NCBI RefSeq assembly: GCF_946886895.1
Contig: NZ_CAMPJO010000012.1
Coordinates: 35,743 to 99,742 of the forward strand
DNA length: 64,000 nucleotides
Source of the DNA: an uncultured Marinobacter sp.
GTDB taxonomy: Bacteria; Pseudomonadota; Gammaproteobacteria; Pseudomonadales; Oleiphilaceae
Direction of reading: 5' to 3'
In this document: in pieces, positions 38,608 to 49,820 of the stretch
Layout: every line of letters starts with the position of its first letter
How positions within the stretch are numbered: position 1 is the first letter of the stretch
Made by a program: the position numbers and the translations under genes
The notes under the pieces: generated by a model
What the model was told of the DNA's origin: nothing
Seen by the model: only the letters and a program-made list of their open reading frames with translations
Database searches by the model: none

Positions 38608-40835
38608 TAGTCAGCCCCCTCGGCCGAGATATTGATGCCAGTCGCGCCGGCGAGCTCGACAAACCCGGGAAACGACGTTGCCACATTGGCACAGTCGGTT
38701 ACCGTGATGTCAGCCGTGGCGCGGAGCGAGGCCACCGCAAAGGCCATGGCAATGCGATGGTCGCCATGGCTTTTCACGGTGCCGCCGCCAATGGCCTGGC
38801 CGCCCTCAATCACAATGCCATCCGGTGTCACGGTGGTTTCCACACCCAGGGCCGCAAGGCCGTCCGCCATCACCTGAATACGATCGCTTTCCTTCACCCG
38901 CAGTTCTTCCGCACCGCGCAGAACGGTTCGTCCGCTGGCGCAGGTGGCGGCAATAAACAACACTGGAAATTCGTCAATGGCCAGTGGCACCTGATCTTCG
39001 GGAATATCGATACCCTTGAGCTCCGCCGAGCGAACCCGTAAGTCCGCGACCGGTTCACCACCGATTTCCCGCTCTTCCAGCACCTCAATGCTCGCGCCCA
39101 TTTGTTGCAGAATGTTGATCACCCCCACCCGGGTGGGGTTCATGCCCACATGGCGCAGGGTCAGGTCAGACCCGGGTGCAATGCTGGCGGCGACCAGGAA
39201 GAAGGCCGCGGAAGAGATGTCTGCGGGCACGTCAATGGCGGTTGCCGTGAGCCTGCCACCACCACTGACACTGGCCGTGGCACCGTCACGGTGCACATGG
39301 TAGCCAAAGCCGGCCAGCATCCGCTCGGTATGATCCCGGGTTGGCGCCGGTTCAGTAACCGATGTGCTGCCATCGGCGTAGAGCCCTGCCAGCAACAGGC
39401 AGGATTTGACCTGAGCGCTGGCGACCGGCATTTCATAGTGAATACCGGTCAGCCTCTGGCCACCGCGAATCTTCAGTGGCGGACGACCGCCATCGGCGGT
39501 TTCAATCACCGCACCCATGGCACGCAGAGGGTCGGCGACCCGGCCCATGGGACGACCAGACAAACTGGCATCGCCGGTCAGCTCGGAATCGAAGGGCTGC
39601 GCTGCCAGCAATCCGGAAAACAGCCGCATGGCGGTGCCGGAATTACCCAGATACAGCGGACCTCGAGGCGCCTGCAGCCCGTTCATGCCCACACCATGAA
39701 TGCGTACGAAACCGTCATCCGGACCCTCGATCATGACGCCCATGTCCCGGAACGCCTGCAGTGTGGCCAGGCTGTCCTCACCTTCCAGAAACCCCTTGAC
39801 CTCGGTGACGCCGTCGGCCAGCGCACCCAGCATGATGGAACGGTGCGACATGGATTTGTCACCGGGCACCCGGATATCACCAGACATCGCGCCACCGGGC
39901 CGAAGACGAAACGTTACCTGCTTTTCACTGTTGTTTGTCACGTAAGCCTGTCCTGAGAGCATCTTTGAAAAATGTTCACGCGCCGCCTTGGCGCGACTGA
40001 AAACCCGTAACAGGGTTGCACTGTCCTGATTGGCAATGGCGGTGCGCAGCTGTTCCAGGTCGTGGGTAAAATGGTCGATTCCCCGAAGAACCGCCTCGCG
40101 ATTCGAGAGGAAGATATCGTGCCACATCACCGGATCACTGGCGGCAATCCGGGTAAAATCGCGAAAGCCGCCGGCGGCATACCGGAATATGTCCATGTTC
40201 TCATCTTCCCCTGCCAGGGTATCTACCAGGGAAAAGGCAATCAGATGTGGCAAATGGCTGGTCGCGGCCAGTACTTCGTCGTGATAGGCCACTGACATGG
40301 TCAATACCGTGGCGCCACAACCTTCCCATAATGCCCTCAGCCGGTCGAGATGAGGTTCACTGACGTTGTCCGGAGGCGTGAGAATCACCTTGTGGTTGGC
40401 GAACAGCGCCGGATCGGCCGCGCGGATGCCGCTTTTTTCCGAACCCGCGATCGGGTGGCCGGGAATCACCAGCGGAGAAAGGCTACCAAATACCGCCTCC
40501 ACATCTGCCACAAAACTGGACTTGGTACTGCCAACGTCTGTCAGAACGGCACCTGGCTCCAAACAGGAACGAACCTCTTCCAGAACCGCCCGGGTTGCCC
40601 GGACCGGTACTGCAAGCACTACCAGGTCGGCCCCCTTAACGGCCTCGGCCACGGTGGCCGCAGCCTCATCAATAACACCGAGCCTTTTCCCGAGCTGCAG
40701 CTCTTCCTCGCGCTGGTCTGTACCCACCACCTTGCCGGCCAGTCCATGACGCCGGATAGCGCTGGCCAGGGAGCCGCCAATCAGCCCCAGGCCAATCACC
40801 GCTACCCGCTTGAACAGAGGTTCGGAAAGCGCCAT
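38607..40835 (-). CDS. Fused prephenate dehydrogenase / EPSP synthase
   Basis: One 742-residue polypeptide for two steps of aromatic synthesis. Residues 1-290 are TyrA: NAD-binding GLGLIGG (15-21) and SHLPH (193-197). After a linker (about 295-308) residues 309-742 are 5-enolpyruvylshikimate-3-phosphate synthase with GDKSMSHR (325-332), GNSGTAMR (397-404), RPMGRV and [10 protein letters not shown]. The 397-404 loop lacks the Pro of the E. coli-type NAGTAMRPL and looks more like Bacillus- or CP4-type enzymes. This fusion is known in Pseudomonas and relatives. The start is 2 nt from the hisC stop. Confidence 0.95.
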   Translation of the reverse strand: MALSEPLFKRVAVIGLGLIGGSLASAIRRHGLAGKVVGTDQREEELQLGKRLGVIDEAAATVAEAVKGADLVVLAVPVRATRAVLEEVRSCLEPGAVLTDVGSTKSSFVADVEAVFGSLSPLVIPGHPIAGSEKSGIRAADPALFANHKVILTPPDNVSEPHLDRLRALWEGCGATVLTMSVAYHDEVLAATSHLPHLIAFSLVDTLAGEDENMDIFRYAAGGFRDFTRIAASDPVMWHDIFLSNREAVLRGIDHFTHDLEQLRTAIANQDSATLLRVFSRAKAAREHFSKMLSGQAYVTNNSEKQVTFRLRPGGAMSGDIRVPGDKSMSHRSIMLGALADGVTEVKGFLEGEDSLATLQAFRDMGVMIEGPDDGFVRIHGVGMNGLQAPRGPLYLGNSGTAMRLFSGLLAAQPFDSELTGDASLSGRPMGRVADPLRAMGAVIETADGGRPPLKIRGGQRLTGIHYEMPVASAQVKSCLLLAGLYADGSTSVTEPAPTRDHTERMLAGFGYHVHRDGATASVSGGGRLTATAIDVPADISSAAFFLVAASIAPGSDLTLRHVGMNPTRVGVINILQQMGASIEVLEEREIGGEPVADLRVRSAELKGIDIPEDQVPLAIDEFPVLFIAATCASGRTVLRGAEELRVKESDRIQVMADGLAALGVETTVTPDGIVIEGGQAIGGGTVKSHGDHRIAMAFAVASLRATADITVTDCANVATSFPGFVELAGATGINISAEGAD

Positions 40836-40836
40836 G

Positions 40837-41961
40837 TCAGTCGCTCAACCCGGAGGATGTCAGTGCCTGGGCAAGTGCGTCGATAAACCGCTCGTTCTCC
40901 TTCGGAAGCCCGACCGAGATGCGGAGATGGCGCGGCATGCCATAGCCGGCAATCGGACGGACAATCACACCGTGGGCCAGCAGGGTCTGGTAAACCCCCA
41001 TGGCCGACTCCCCCACCTCCACCGCAATAAAGTTGCCGGCGGAGGGAATATAGCGGAGGCCCATGCGATCAAATGCCTGCTCAAGCTGACGCAGGCCGGC
41101 ACTGTTCACTTCCCGGGAGCGCTGGAGGTAATCTTCATCCTCCAGCACTGCCGTGGCCGCGGACAGGGCGATCGTGTCCACGTTAAACGGCTGGCGTACC
41201 CGGTTGAGGATGTCGGCGATGGCGGCGGAGCTGACGCTGTAACCTACCCGCAGGGCGGCAAGCCCCCAGGCCTTGGAAAAGGTCCGGCAGACAATCAGGT
41301 TCGGGAACCGGGACAGCAGTTGAACGCCGTCGGGATAGTCTTCACCGGTGAGATACTCGCAGTAGGCCTCATCCAGCACCACCAGCACGTTCGCCGGAAT
41401 CTTCTCCAGGAATGACTCGATGGCACGGGCCTTGTGTACCGTGCCCGTGGGGTTGTTCGGATTGGCGACAAAAACCAGCTTGGTACGGTCGGTCACTGCC
41501 GCGGCCATGGCGTCCAGATCGTGCCCCCAGTCCCGGGCAGGCACGGGCACGCCTTTCGCCCCGATGGCCTGGGTCACCAGTGGATAAACCGCAAAGGCGT
41601 ACTGGGAAAAAACAACGTCGGAACCGGCATCGGCGAAGCAACGGGCAATCACTTCCAGCACATCATTGGAGCCATTACCCAGAGTGATCTGATCCATTCC
41701 GACGCCCAGACGCTCCGACAGTGCCTGCTTCAGGTTGAAACCGTTTCCGTCCGGGTACTGGCACAGCTCGGACAATGCCCGTTGGGCGGCGGCAAGCGCC
41801 CTGTCGCTGGGTCCCAGTGGGTTTTCATTGCTGGCGAGTTTGATGATTTCAGCCGGGTCCAGACCCAGTTCCCGGGCCAGCTCCTCGATCGGCTTGCCGG
41901 GCTGGTACGGAGACAGGGCCTGTACGCCCCGGACTGCCAGACTCTGATAATCAATGGCCAT
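40837..41961 (-). CDS. hisC: Histidinol-phosphate / aromatic aminotransferase
   Basis: PLP aminotransferase, 374 residues. SNENPLGPS near residue 44, VFVANPNNPTG and the PLP lysine Lys230 in RTFSKAWGLAALRVGY identify the HisC family. Placed between pheA and tyrA-aroA, it is the HisC2-type paralogue that probably makes phenylalanine and tyrosine from their keto acids rather than, or as well as, histidinol phosphate. GAGGA lies 8 nt before the start at 41961; an open extension to 41988 lacks support. Confidence 0.93.
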   Translation of the reverse strand: MAIDYQSLAVRGVQALSPYQPGKPIEELARELGLDPAEIIKLASNENPLGPSDRALAAAQRALSELCQYPDGNGFNLKQALSERLGVGMDQITLGNGSNDVLEVIARCFADAGSDVVFSQYAFAVYPLVTQAIGAKGVPVPARDWGHDLDAMAAAVTDRTKLVFVANPNNPTGTVHKARAIESFLEKIPANVLVVLDEAYCEYLTGEDYPDGVQLLSRFPNLIVCRTFSKAWGLAALRVGYSVSSAAIADILNRVRQPFNVDTIALSAATAVLEDEDYLQRSREVNSAGLRQLEQAFDRMGLRYIPSAGNFIAVEVGESAMGVYQTLLAHGVIVRPIAGYGMPRHLRISVGLPKENERFIDALAQALTSSGLSD

Positions 41962-42033
41962 ACATCGTCCTCGATATTCTTTATTCAACGCCCGACGTTC
42001 AGTGCGGTATCCAACGAACGTTCATCGGGGTAT

Positions 42034-43131
42034 TCAAAGAACGCCAATCGGGTAAGACCCCAGGCGCTTGAGTTCGACCGCCTCGTCGCTTACGTCTGCC
42101 AGTACCTTACGCACCAGCTTGTCCTCCATGTGCCCCTCAAAATCGATGTAGAACACGTAGGCCCAGGTGCCACTTGGCGACGGTCGGGTTTCGATACGGG
42201 TCAGGCTGATGCCCTGGCGGTGAAACGGCTCAAGTAACTGGTACAGGGCGCCCGGCTTGTTTCGCATGGACACCAGAATGGAGGACTTGTCGTGGCCGCT
42301 GGCGGGGACTTCTTCCCGGCCGATGATCAGGAAGCGGGTGGTGTTGTCCGGGCGGTCTTCAATGCTGTTGGCCAGCTTTTCAAGGCCATAGAGCTCAGCA
42401 GCCATGTCGCCGGCAATCGCCGCCGTTCCCGGCTCTGCGGCTGCCCGCCTGGCAGCCTCGGCGTTACTGGAGACCGTTACCCGTTCAATGCCGTAACGAT
42501 GGGTGTCCAGCCACTGGCGACACTGGGCAAAGGACTGCTGATGGGAGTAGATCCGGGTGATTTCCTGGTCTTTGTGCTGCGACGACACCAGCAGATGATG
42601 ATGGATTCGCAGTTGCACTTCGCCACAGATTTTCAGGGGCGAGGACATGAACATATCCAGGGTATGATTGATCATGCCCTCGGTGGAGTTCTCCACCGGC
42701 ACCACCCCGTAATGGGCCGCGCCGGATTCCACCTCCCGGAAGACCGCATCAATCGCGGGTAGCGGCACGCTGATCACGGAGTGGCCAAAATGCTTGAGCG
42801 CGGCCGCCTGGGTGAACGTGCCGATCGGCCCGAGAAAGGCAATGTGCATGGGCTTTTCCAGCGCCAGGCAGGCAGACATGATTTCCCGGAACAGACGGGC
42901 CATTTCCTCGCCGGACAAGGGCCCCGGATTCTGCTCCTTGATACGCCGCAACACCTGGGCTTCCCGCTCCGGGCGATAGAAGAATACGTCCTGCCCGGGA
43001 TTGGCCTGCAGCTTCACATGCGCGACCTCCTGGGCACACCGGGCCCGGGCGCTGATCAGGTCCATAATGTCCTGATCGATCCGGTCTATCTCGTCCCGCA
43101 ACTGGGCCAGCCGGGTCTGTTCATCACTCAT
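42034..43131 (-). CDS. pheA: Chorismate mutase / prephenate dehydratase (P-protein)
   Basis: Bifunctional enzyme of phenylalanine synthesis, 365 residues. An AroQ-type chorismate mutase helix bundle (1-90), a prephenate dehydratase domain from about 96 (HIAFLGPIGTFT) with the catalytic TRF motif at 265-267, and a C-terminal ACT domain from about 283 for phenylalanine feedback (GALYQLL and IETRP). The start at 43131 is 1 nt past the serC stop. The hisC gene follows after 72 bp. Confidence 0.95.
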   Translation of the reverse strand: MSDEQTRLAQLRDEIDRIDQDIMDLISARARCAQEVAHVKLQANPGQDVFFYRPEREAQVLRRIKEQNPGPLSGEEMARLFREIMSACLALEKPMHIAFLGPIGTFTQAAALKHFGHSVISVPLPAIDAVFREVESGAAHYGVVPVENSTEGMINHTLDMFMSSPLKICGEVQLRIHHHLLVSSQHKDQEITRIYSHQQSFAQCRQWLDTHRYGIERVTVSSNAEAARRAAAEPGTAAIAGDMAAELYGLEKLANSIEDRPDNTTRFLIIGREEVPASGHDKSSILVSMRNKPGALYQLLEPFHRQGISLTRIETRPSPSGTWAYVFYIDFEGHMEDKLVRKVLADVSDEAVELKRLGSYPIGVL

Positions 43132-43132
43132 C

Positions 43133-44215
43133 TCAGCCCCGCTCCCTGGCAAATTCAGCCATGTATCCGATCAGGGCATCAACGCCCGCTTCCGGCAGAG
43201 CGTTATAGATACTTGCCCGCATGCCCCCCACCGAGCGGTGCCCCTTGAGGTTCAGCAGGCCACGGGCATCTGCGCCTTTCAGGAACTCATTGTCCAGGGC
43301 ATTGTCGGCCAGGGTAAACGGTACGTTCATCCAGGACCGGAACCGACGCTCAATCGGATTGGCGTAAAAATCGCTGCCATCAATGAAGTCGTAGAGTTTG
43401 CGGGCCTTGCGCAGGTTGATCTCGCCCATGGCCTGAACACCGCCCTGCTCCTTCAGCCACTTGAACACCAACCCTGCCAGGTACCAGGAATAGGTGGCCG
43501 GCGTGTTGTACATGGAGTCGTTGTCGGCGATGACCTGGTAATTCATCATCGTCGGCGTCTCTTTACGGGCCTTGCCCAGCAAATCCTTGCGGATGATGAC
43601 CACCACGAGGCCGGATGGGCCGATATTTTTCTGGGCACCGGCGTAGATCAGGCCGAACTTCGACACATCCAGCGGGCGCGACAGCAGTGTGGACGACATG
43701 TCCACCACCAGCGGCACATCGCCGCTGTCGGGGACGAAGTCAAACTCCAGCCCGCCGATAGTCTCATTCGGTGTGTAGTGCAGGTAGGCAGCATCGGCCC
43801 GGGTTTGCCAGGCGGCCTGATCCGGAATGGTGGTAAAGCCGCTGTCTTCCGAGCTGGCCGCCACGTTGATCTCACCGTACCGCCGTGCTTCGGCAATGGC
43901 TTTTTTGGACCATATGCCGGTATTCACATAGTCTGCGCCGGTTTTATCCCCGAGCAGGTTCAGGGGAATCATGGAAAACTGGCTGGAAGCCCCTCCCTGC
44001 ATGAACAGCACCGCGTAATCATCGGAGACACCAGCGAGATCACGCAGGTCCTGCTCCGCTGTCTCGGCAATCTGCACGAAATCATCGCTGCGATGGCTCA
44101 TCTCCATCACCGACATGCCGGTGCCACGCCAGTCCAGCATTTCATCCCGTGCCTGCCTCAGCACGGCTTCCGGCAAGGTTGCCGGGCCTGCACAAAAGTT
44201 ATACGCCCTGCTCAT
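43133..44215 (-). CDS. serC: Phosphoserine aminotransferase
   Basis: PLP enzyme for serine and pyridoxal 5'-phosphate synthesis. The 360 residues start MSRAYNFCAGPATLP, matching the family N-terminus, and carry the PLP lysine Lys196 in YAGAQKNIGPSG. AGGA is close to the ATG at 44215. It is placed between gyrA (51-bp gap) and pheA (1 nt gap), the head of the serC-aroA aromatic supra-operon known in gammaproteobacteria. Confidence 0.96.
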   Translation of the reverse strand: MSRAYNFCAGPATLPEAVLRQARDEMLDWRGTGMSVMEMSHRSDDFVQIAETAEQDLRDLAGVSDDYAVLFMQGGASSQFSMIPLNLLGDKTGADYVNTGIWSKKAIAEARRYGEINVAASSEDSGFTTIPDQAAWQTRADAAYLHYTPNETIGGLEFDFVPDSGDVPLVVDMSSTLLSRPLDVSKFGLIYAGAQKNIGPSGLVVVIIRKDLLGKARKETPTMMNYQVIADNDSMYNTPATYSWYLAGLVFKWLKEQGGVQAMGEINLRKARKLYDFIDGSDFYANPIERRFRSWMNVPFTLADNALDNEFLKGADARGLLNLKGHRSVGGMRASIYNALPEAGVDALIGYMAEFARERG

Positions 44216-44265
44216 GTTCCTGTGGTCTCTCAAGTCGCGCTGAATCTGTCTTCGGCGGTGCCGGC

Positions 44266-46890
44266 TTATTCCTCGCCGGCACTTTCACCGTCTTCACCTG
44301 CTTCCGGGCTGCTGCCTGCCGCTGCGTCTTCCCCGCTCTCACCGTCAAGCTCTTCGTCATCGGTTTCAGCAATCCGCTCGACGCCCACCAGGCGTTCGTC
44401 TTCCTGGCTGAGCTTGATCAGACGCACACCCTGGGTGTTCCGGCTCAGCACAGAGACTTCATCGGTGCGGGTGCGCACCAGCGTGCCCTTGTCGGAAATC
44501 AGCATCATTTCGTCGCCATCGAACAGCTGGAGAGCTGTGACCAGGTTGCCGTTCCGATCCGAACACTGCATGGCAATAACGCCCTGACTTCCCCGGCCAT
44601 AGGTGGGGAATTCGTCGATGGCGGTACGCTTGCCGTAACCGTTCTCACTGGCGGTCAGAATCACACCGCCTTCCTGCGGGATGATCAGGGACACCACATG
44701 GTGACCTTCCGGCATCCGGATACCGCGTACACCACGGGCCGTCCGGCTCATCGGGCGAACCGCTTCCTCGGCGAAGCGGACAGCCTTGCCAGCAGTTGAG
44801 AACAGCATCACCTCGGCATCGCCCTTGGTAATGGCTGCCCCGATCAGGGTGTCACCTTCATCCAGGGACAAAGCGATCAGGCCACTGCTGCGTGGGCGTG
44901 AGAAGTTGGGCAACGGGGTTTTCTTGACGACACCGGCAGACGTGGCCATCAGCACGAACTGGTCTTCCGGATAGTCACGCACCGGCAGGAAGGTGGTAAT
45001 ACGCTCACCCTCGTCCAGGGGCAGAATATTCACCATCGGACGGCCACGGGATGCGCGGCTTGCCCGGGGAATCTCGAAGACTCGCAGCCAGTAAACCTTG
45101 CCACGGTTGGAGAAGCACAGGATGGTGTCGTGGGAGTTGGCCACCAGCAGCTTTTCAACGAAGTCTTCGTCTTTCATGGACGTGGCGGCCTTACCCCGGC
45201 CACCACGACGCTGGGCCTGGTAATCCTCAACCGCCTGGGTCTTGGCATACCCGCTGTGGGAAATGGTGACAACGAGGTCTTCTTCATCAATCAGGTCGGC
45301 GATGGTCAGGTCGCGCTGGGAGCTGGTGATTTCGGTACGACGCTCATCGCCGAACTCGGACACAACCGCTTCCAGCTCTTCACGGATCACCTGCATCAGC
45401 CGATCCGGGTCGGCCAGAATTTCCAGCAGGCCGGCAATCTTTTCCAGGATTTCCTTGTACTCGTTCTGGAGCTTCTCGGTTTCCAGACCGGTCAGGCGGT
45501 GCAGACGCATATCCAGAATAGCCTGGGTCTGCTCTGGCGACAGGTAGTACAGGCCATTACGCAGGCCATAGATTTCCGGCAGATCGTCCGGGCGGCAGGC
45601 GTCTTCGCCGGCACGCTCGAGCATGGCCAGCACATCGCCGGGGGCCCAGCCCCTGTCCATCAGCTTTTCCTTGGCTTCCACGGAGCTCGGGGAGGCCTTG
45701 ATCAGCTCGATCATCTCATCAATGTTGGCCAGCGCAACCGTCAGGCCTTCAAGGATGTGGCCCCGCTCGCGGGCCTTGCGCAGTTCGTAGATGGTCCGGC
45801 GGGTCACCACTTCACGGCGGTGGCGCACAAACGCATCCAGCATCTGCTTCAGGTTCAGCGTTTTCGGCTCGCCATTGATCAACGCCACCATGTTGATACC
45901 GAACACCGTCTGCAACTGGGTGTGGGCAAACAGGTTATTGACCACCACATCCGGGTTTTCACCCCGGCGCAGCTCAATCACCACCCGGATACCTTCCTTG
46001 TTGGATTCGTCCCGCAGCTCGGTGATGCCCTCCAGGCGCTTCTCTTTCACCAGCTCGGCGATCTTTTCGATCAGGCGGGCCTTGTTCAACTGGTACGGCA
46101 GCTCGGTGATGATGACAGCGTCGCGGTTGGTTTTGTTATCGTGCTCGATCTCGTGGCGGGCACGGATATAGATGCGGCCCCGGCCGGTGCGATAGGCCTC
46201 TACGATACCGGCACGGCCATTAATAATGGCCTCGGTCGGGAAATCCGGCCCCGGAATGAATTCCATCAGTTCATCGACGGTAAGATCCGGATTATCAATC
46301 AGCGCCAGGCAGCCGCTAACCACTTCCGTCAGATTGTGGGGCGGAATATTGGTGGCCATGCCCACGGCAATACCGGAGGAGCCATTCACCAGCAGGTTGG
46401 GCACCCGGGTGGGCAGTACGTCGGGAATACGTTCGGTACCGTCGTAGTTATCGACGAAATCCACCGTTTCCTTGTCCAGGTCCGCCAGCAGGGAGTGGGC
46501 AATCTTCTCCATGCGGATTTCGGTGTAACGCATGGCGGCCGCGTTGTCGCCGTCAATGGAACCAAAGTTGCCCTGGCCATCCACCAGCGGGTAACGCAGC
46601 GAGAAGGGCTGGGCCATGCGCACGATGGTGTCGTATACCGCGGAGTCACCGTGGGGGTGATATTTACCGATGACGTCACCCACCACACGGGCAGACTTCT
46701 TGTAGGCCTTGTTCCAGTCATTGTTCAGCTCGGACATGGCGAACAGGACACGACGGTGAACCGGCTTGAGGCCGTCCCGTACATCCGGAAGGGCCCGGCC
46801 GACGATAACGCTCATGGCGTAATCGAGGTAGGACTGTTTCAGCTCGTCTTCAATATTGACCGGCAGGATCTCTTTGGCTAACTCACCCAT
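44266..46890 (-). CDS. gyrA: DNA gyrase subunit A
   Basis: Catalytic breakage-reunion subunit of gyrase, 874 residues. The catalytic tyrosine is Tyr122 in [10 protein letters not shown]. The quinolone-resistance region is [10 protein letters not shown] with Ser83 and Asp87, the susceptible state. The C-terminal beta-pinwheel contains the GyrA box QRRGGRGK. The last 35 residues are a very acidic tail, as in other proteobacterial GyrA. It heads the minus-strand block that continues with serC. Confidence 0.97.
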   Translation of the reverse strand: MGELAKEILPVNIEDELKQSYLDYAMSVIVGRALPDVRDGLKPVHRRVLFAMSELNNDWNKAYKKSARVVGDVIGKYHPHGDSAVYDTIVRMAQPFSLRYPLVDGQGNFGSIDGDNAAAMRYTEIRMEKIAHSLLADLDKETVDFVDNYDGTERIPDVLPTRVPNLLVNGSSGIAVGMATNIPPHNLTEVVSGCLALIDNPDLTVDELMEFIPGPDFPTEAIINGRAGIVEAYRTGRGRIYIRARHEIEHDNKTNRDAVIITELPYQLNKARLIEKIAELVKEKRLEGITELRDESNKEGIRVVIELRRGENPDVVVNNLFAHTQLQTVFGINMVALINGEPKTLNLKQMLDAFVRHRREVVTRRTIYELRKARERGHILEGLTVALANIDEMIELIKASPSSVEAKEKLMDRGWAPGDVLAMLERAGEDACRPDDLPEIYGLRNGLYYLSPEQTQAILDMRLHRLTGLETEKLQNEYKEILEKIAGLLEILADPDRLMQVIREELEAVVSEFGDERRTEITSSQRDLTIADLIDEEDLVVTISHSGYAKTQAVEDYQAQRRGGRGKAATSMKDEDFVEKLLVANSHDTILCFSNRGKVYWLRVFEIPRASRASRGRPMVNILPLDEGERITTFLPVRDYPEDQFVLMATSAGVVKKTPLPNFSRPRSSGLIALSLDEGDTLIGAAITKGDAEVMLFSTAGKAVRFAEEAVRPMSRTARGVRGIRMPEGHHVVSLIIPQEGGVILTASENGYGKRTAIDEFPTYGRGSQGVIAMQCSDRNGNLVTALQLFDGDEMMLISDKGTLVRTRTDEVSVLSRNTQGVRLIKLSQEDERLVGVERIAETDDEELDGESGEDAAAGSSPEAGEDGESAGEE

Positions 46891-47016
46891 CGAGAAAGGT
46901 TCCTTTGCGTTATCTGGAAGTCGTGTCGGGGTCGTTTCGCGGCCCCTTGGTTATTCTTCAACAAGCCGCCAAGTCTACCACAGTCGCCGCCCTCGGGGGG
47001 CAACTGTGAGGCAGCC

Positions 47017-47871
47017 TTAATCAAACACCACCGTCTTGTTTTCGAAGGTAATCACCCGGTCTTCGATGTGGGCTCGCAATCCCCGGGCCAGCACGTTCTT
47101 TTCCACATCCTTGCCCAGGCGCACCATGTCTTCGATGGAGTCACTGTGGGTGATACGGATGACGTCCTGCTCGATGATGGGGCCTTCGTCCAGGTCCTGG
47201 GTAACGTAGTGGCAGGTGGCGCCGATCAGCTTCACGCCGCGGCTATAGGCCTGGTGGTAAGGGCGTGCACCGGCAAATGACGGCAGGAAACTGTGGTGGA
47301 TATTGATCACCCTGCCCTCGTATTTTTCACACAGTTCACCCGGAAGAATCTGCATATACCGGGCCAGCACCACCACATCGACTTCGTACTTCCGGAAGAG
47401 GTCATCAATGTGGGCGAAAGCCTCCGCCTTGTTCTCCTTGCTCACCGGCACATGATGGTAGGGAATCTCATGCCACTCCACCATCCTGCGAAGATCGTCG
47501 TGATTGGAAATGACGGCCACAATCTCGGCATTGATTTCCTTGCTGTGCCAGCGGTACAGCAGATCGGCCACGCAGTGGGATTCCTTGCTGCACATCAGGA
47601 CAACTTTCTTCGGCTGGGCCGAATCGGCAATGTGCCAGTGCATATTGAATTCACGGGCGATGGGCTCGAATGACGCCCGGAACTGGTCGAGGCTGAACGG
47701 TATCGAACTGGCCTTGATTTCGTGCCGCATGAAGAACCAGCCGGTCTGGGTGTCCGAGTGATGGCTCGCTTCGGTAATCCAGCCGTTGTAGGTGGACAGG
47801 AAATTACTCACCTTGGCGACAATTCCCACCCGGTCCGGGCAGGAAATCACAAGACGATAGGTATGCTCCAT
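47017..47871 (-). CDS. purU: Formyltetrahydrofolate deformylase
   Basis: Hydrolyses 10-formyl-THF to THF and formate, balancing one-carbon pools. The 284-residue protein has an N-terminal ACT domain (about 5-85) and a formyltransferase-like C-terminal domain. The catalytic elements are INIHHSFLPSFAGA and an Asp in THSDSIEDMVRLG. GGAAAGG precedes the ATG. It is preceded by the divergent ggt gene and followed by gyrA after a 126-bp gap. Confidence 0.95.
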   Translation of the reverse strand: MEHTYRLVISCPDRVGIVAKVSNFLSTYNGWITEASHHSDTQTGWFFMRHEIKASSIPFSLDQFRASFEPIAREFNMHWHIADSAQPKKVVLMCSKESHCVADLLYRWHSKEINAEIVAVISNHDDLRRMVEWHEIPYHHVPVSKENKAEAFAHIDDLFRKYEVDVVVLARYMQILPGELCEKYEGRVINIHHSFLPSFAGARPYHQAYSRGVKLIGATCHYVTQDLDEGPIIEQDVIRITHSDSIEDMVRLGKDVEKNVLARGLRAHIEDRVITFENKTVVFD

Positions 47872-48014
47872 GAAAGCCTTTCCTTAACTGAAATCCGGGA
47901 AAGCGGGTGCGTCGGGGAAGCACCGCCGTCAATAACGGCGGGTTAACGGTACGCACCGATGAAAATGACCGGCTATCATAGCCTATCTGAATGCCAGAAA
48001 CGAGGAATGGAGAC

Positions 48015-49778
48015 ATGGACAGACACCCACACCGACCAACCCCCAAAGCAGCCACCAGCAGGCGCACAGGCGGCTGGCGCGCCCTTACGGCACTCGTTAT
48101 CGCAGTGCTGACCGTACCGGCCTTCGGCCAGGCCATTCTGGAAGGCGAGCGCTTCCACCCGGTCACCGCCCGGCAGGGCATGGTGGCCACCAGCCATACC
48201 CTGGCCACAGAGGTGGCACTGCAGGTTCTCAAAGACGGCGGTAATGCCGTGGATGCCGCGGTGACCGCCGGCTTTGCCCTGGCGGTCACCCAGCCCCGCT
48301 CCGGGAACATCGGCGGTGGCGGCTTCATGCTGATCGCCAAGGGTGACGGCTCCGAACCGGAAGCCATTGATTACCGTGAAAAAGCGCCCGCAGCGGCCAC
48401 GGAAACCATGTTCCAGGACGCCTCCGGCGAGGTGGTACAGAACCGGAGCCGGTTCACTCATCTGGCCGCCGGGGTCCCCGGCACCGTCGCTGGCCTGGCC
48501 CTGGCCCTGGAACGCCACGGCACGATCTCCCTGGCCCAGGCGCTGGCCCCGGCCATCAAACTGGCCCGGGACGGTTTCATCGTACCGTCGCGATTCACCG
48601 AAGGGCTGGGACAGGCCCGGGAACGACTGCAGCGCTGGCCGGCCTCGCTGGCCACCTTCTACAAGGCGGATGGCAGTGCCTGGCAGCCCGGGGAGCGCTT
48701 CCGGCAACCGGAGCTGGCAGCCACGCTCCAACGCATTGCCGACCAGGGTGTGGACGGCTTCTATGAGGGCAAGACCGCGCAACTGATTGCCGATGAGATG
48801 GCACGTAACGGTGGGCTGATCACCCTGCAGGACCTGAAGTCCTATGAACCCGTGGTGAGGCAGCCGGTCCATGGCCGCTATCGGGGTTACGACGTCTATT
48901 CCATGTCGCCGCCCTCCTCCGGCGGCACTCATATCGTTCAGATCCTCAATATCCTCGAAGGCTTTCCTATCCGGGAGTCCGGCCACAATTCCGCGAACAC
49001 CATTCACCTGATGGCCGAAGCCATGAAACTGGCCTACGCGGACCGGTCAAAATACCTGGGCGATACCGATTACGTAACGGTGCCCCTGGCGGGGCTGACG
49101 AGCAAGGCCTACGCCAACGAACTTCGGAAAACCATCGATGCCGACAGAGCCCGCCCCGCCAGCGAGATTGACGCTGGCAAGCCGGCCGCCTATGAAAGTC
49201 CGGAAACCACCCATTTTTCGGTGGTGGACAAATGGGGCAATGCGGTATCCAATACCTACACCATCAATTTCAGCTATGGGTCCGGCATTACCGTTCAGGG
49301 CGCGGGCTTTCTGCTGAACAACGAGATGGATGACTTCAGCGCCAAACCCGGCGTACCCAATGCTTACGGCCTGATCGGTGGCGAGGCCAACAAGGTCGAG
49401 CCCGGCAAGCGCATGCTCAGCTCCATGTCGCCAACCATCGTACGTAAGGATGGCGAAAATTTCCTGGTCACCGGCAGCCCCGGTGGCTCACGGATCATCA
49501 CCACCACCTTGCAAGTCATCATGAATGTGATTGACCATGGCATGAATATCCAGACCGCCGTTGCCGCGCCCCGCATTCATCATCAATGGTTGCCGGATGA
49601 ACTGCGCATCGAACAGGGCATCAGTCCGGATACCATCGCCCTGCTCGAGGCCCGGGGCCACCACGTGGTCACCAACTCGGCCATGGGCGCCATTCAGAGT
49701 ATCATGATCGGTGAAGACGGCACCTTGTTTGGCGGTGCCGATCCGAGGCGCAGCACATCCTCGGCACAGGGTTTTTAG
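48015..49778 (+). CDS. ggt: Gamma-glutamyltranspeptidase
   Basis: Periplasmic, self-processing Ntn hydrolase that cleaves glutathione and other gamma-glutamyl compounds. The 587-residue precursor has a signal peptide (residues 1-32, hydrophobic core with ALVIAVLTVPAFG). The autoprocessing site is ETTHFSVVD, where Thr398 would become the N-terminal nucleophile of the small subunit; GSPGGSRI is the conserved glycine loop. The start at 48015 is preferred to 47991 because GAGGAATGGAGA lies right before it. It is followed by the small thiamine-binding-like gene. Confidence 0.94.
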   Translation: MDRHPHRPTPKAATSRRTGGWRALTALVIAVLTVPAFGQAILEGERFHPVTARQGMVATSHTLATEVALQVLKDGGNAVDAAVTAGFALAVTQPRSGNIGGGGFMLIAKGDGSEPEAIDYREKAPAAATETMFQDASGEVVQNRSRFTHLAAGVPGTVAGLALALERHGTISLAQALAPAIKLARDGFIVPSRFTEGLGQARERLQRWPASLATFYKADGSAWQPGERFRQPELAATLQRIADQGVDGFYEGKTAQLIADEMARNGGLITLQDLKSYEPVVRQPVHGRYRGYDVYSMSPPSSGGTHIVQILNILEGFPIRESGHNSANTIHLMAEAMKLAYADRSKYLGDTDYVTVPLAGLTSKAYANELRKTIDADRARPASEIDAGKPAAYESPETTHFSVVDKWGNAVSNTYTINFSYGSGITVQGAGFLLNNEMDDFSAKPGVPNAYGLIGGEANKVEPGKRMLSSMSPTIVRKDGENFLVTGSPGGSRIITTTLQVIMNVIDHGMNIQTAVAAPRIHHQWLPDELRIEQGISPDTIALLEARGHHVVTNSAMGAIQSIMIGEDGTLFGGADPRRSTSSAQGF

Positions 49779-49820
49779 CCCGGACATCGGGCCAGAATCA
49801 ATCACCGGACAGGAGGCAGC

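Noticed and set aside
45130..46881. 583-codon open frame on the plus strand
   Set aside because: Antisense to gyrA, with no family features.
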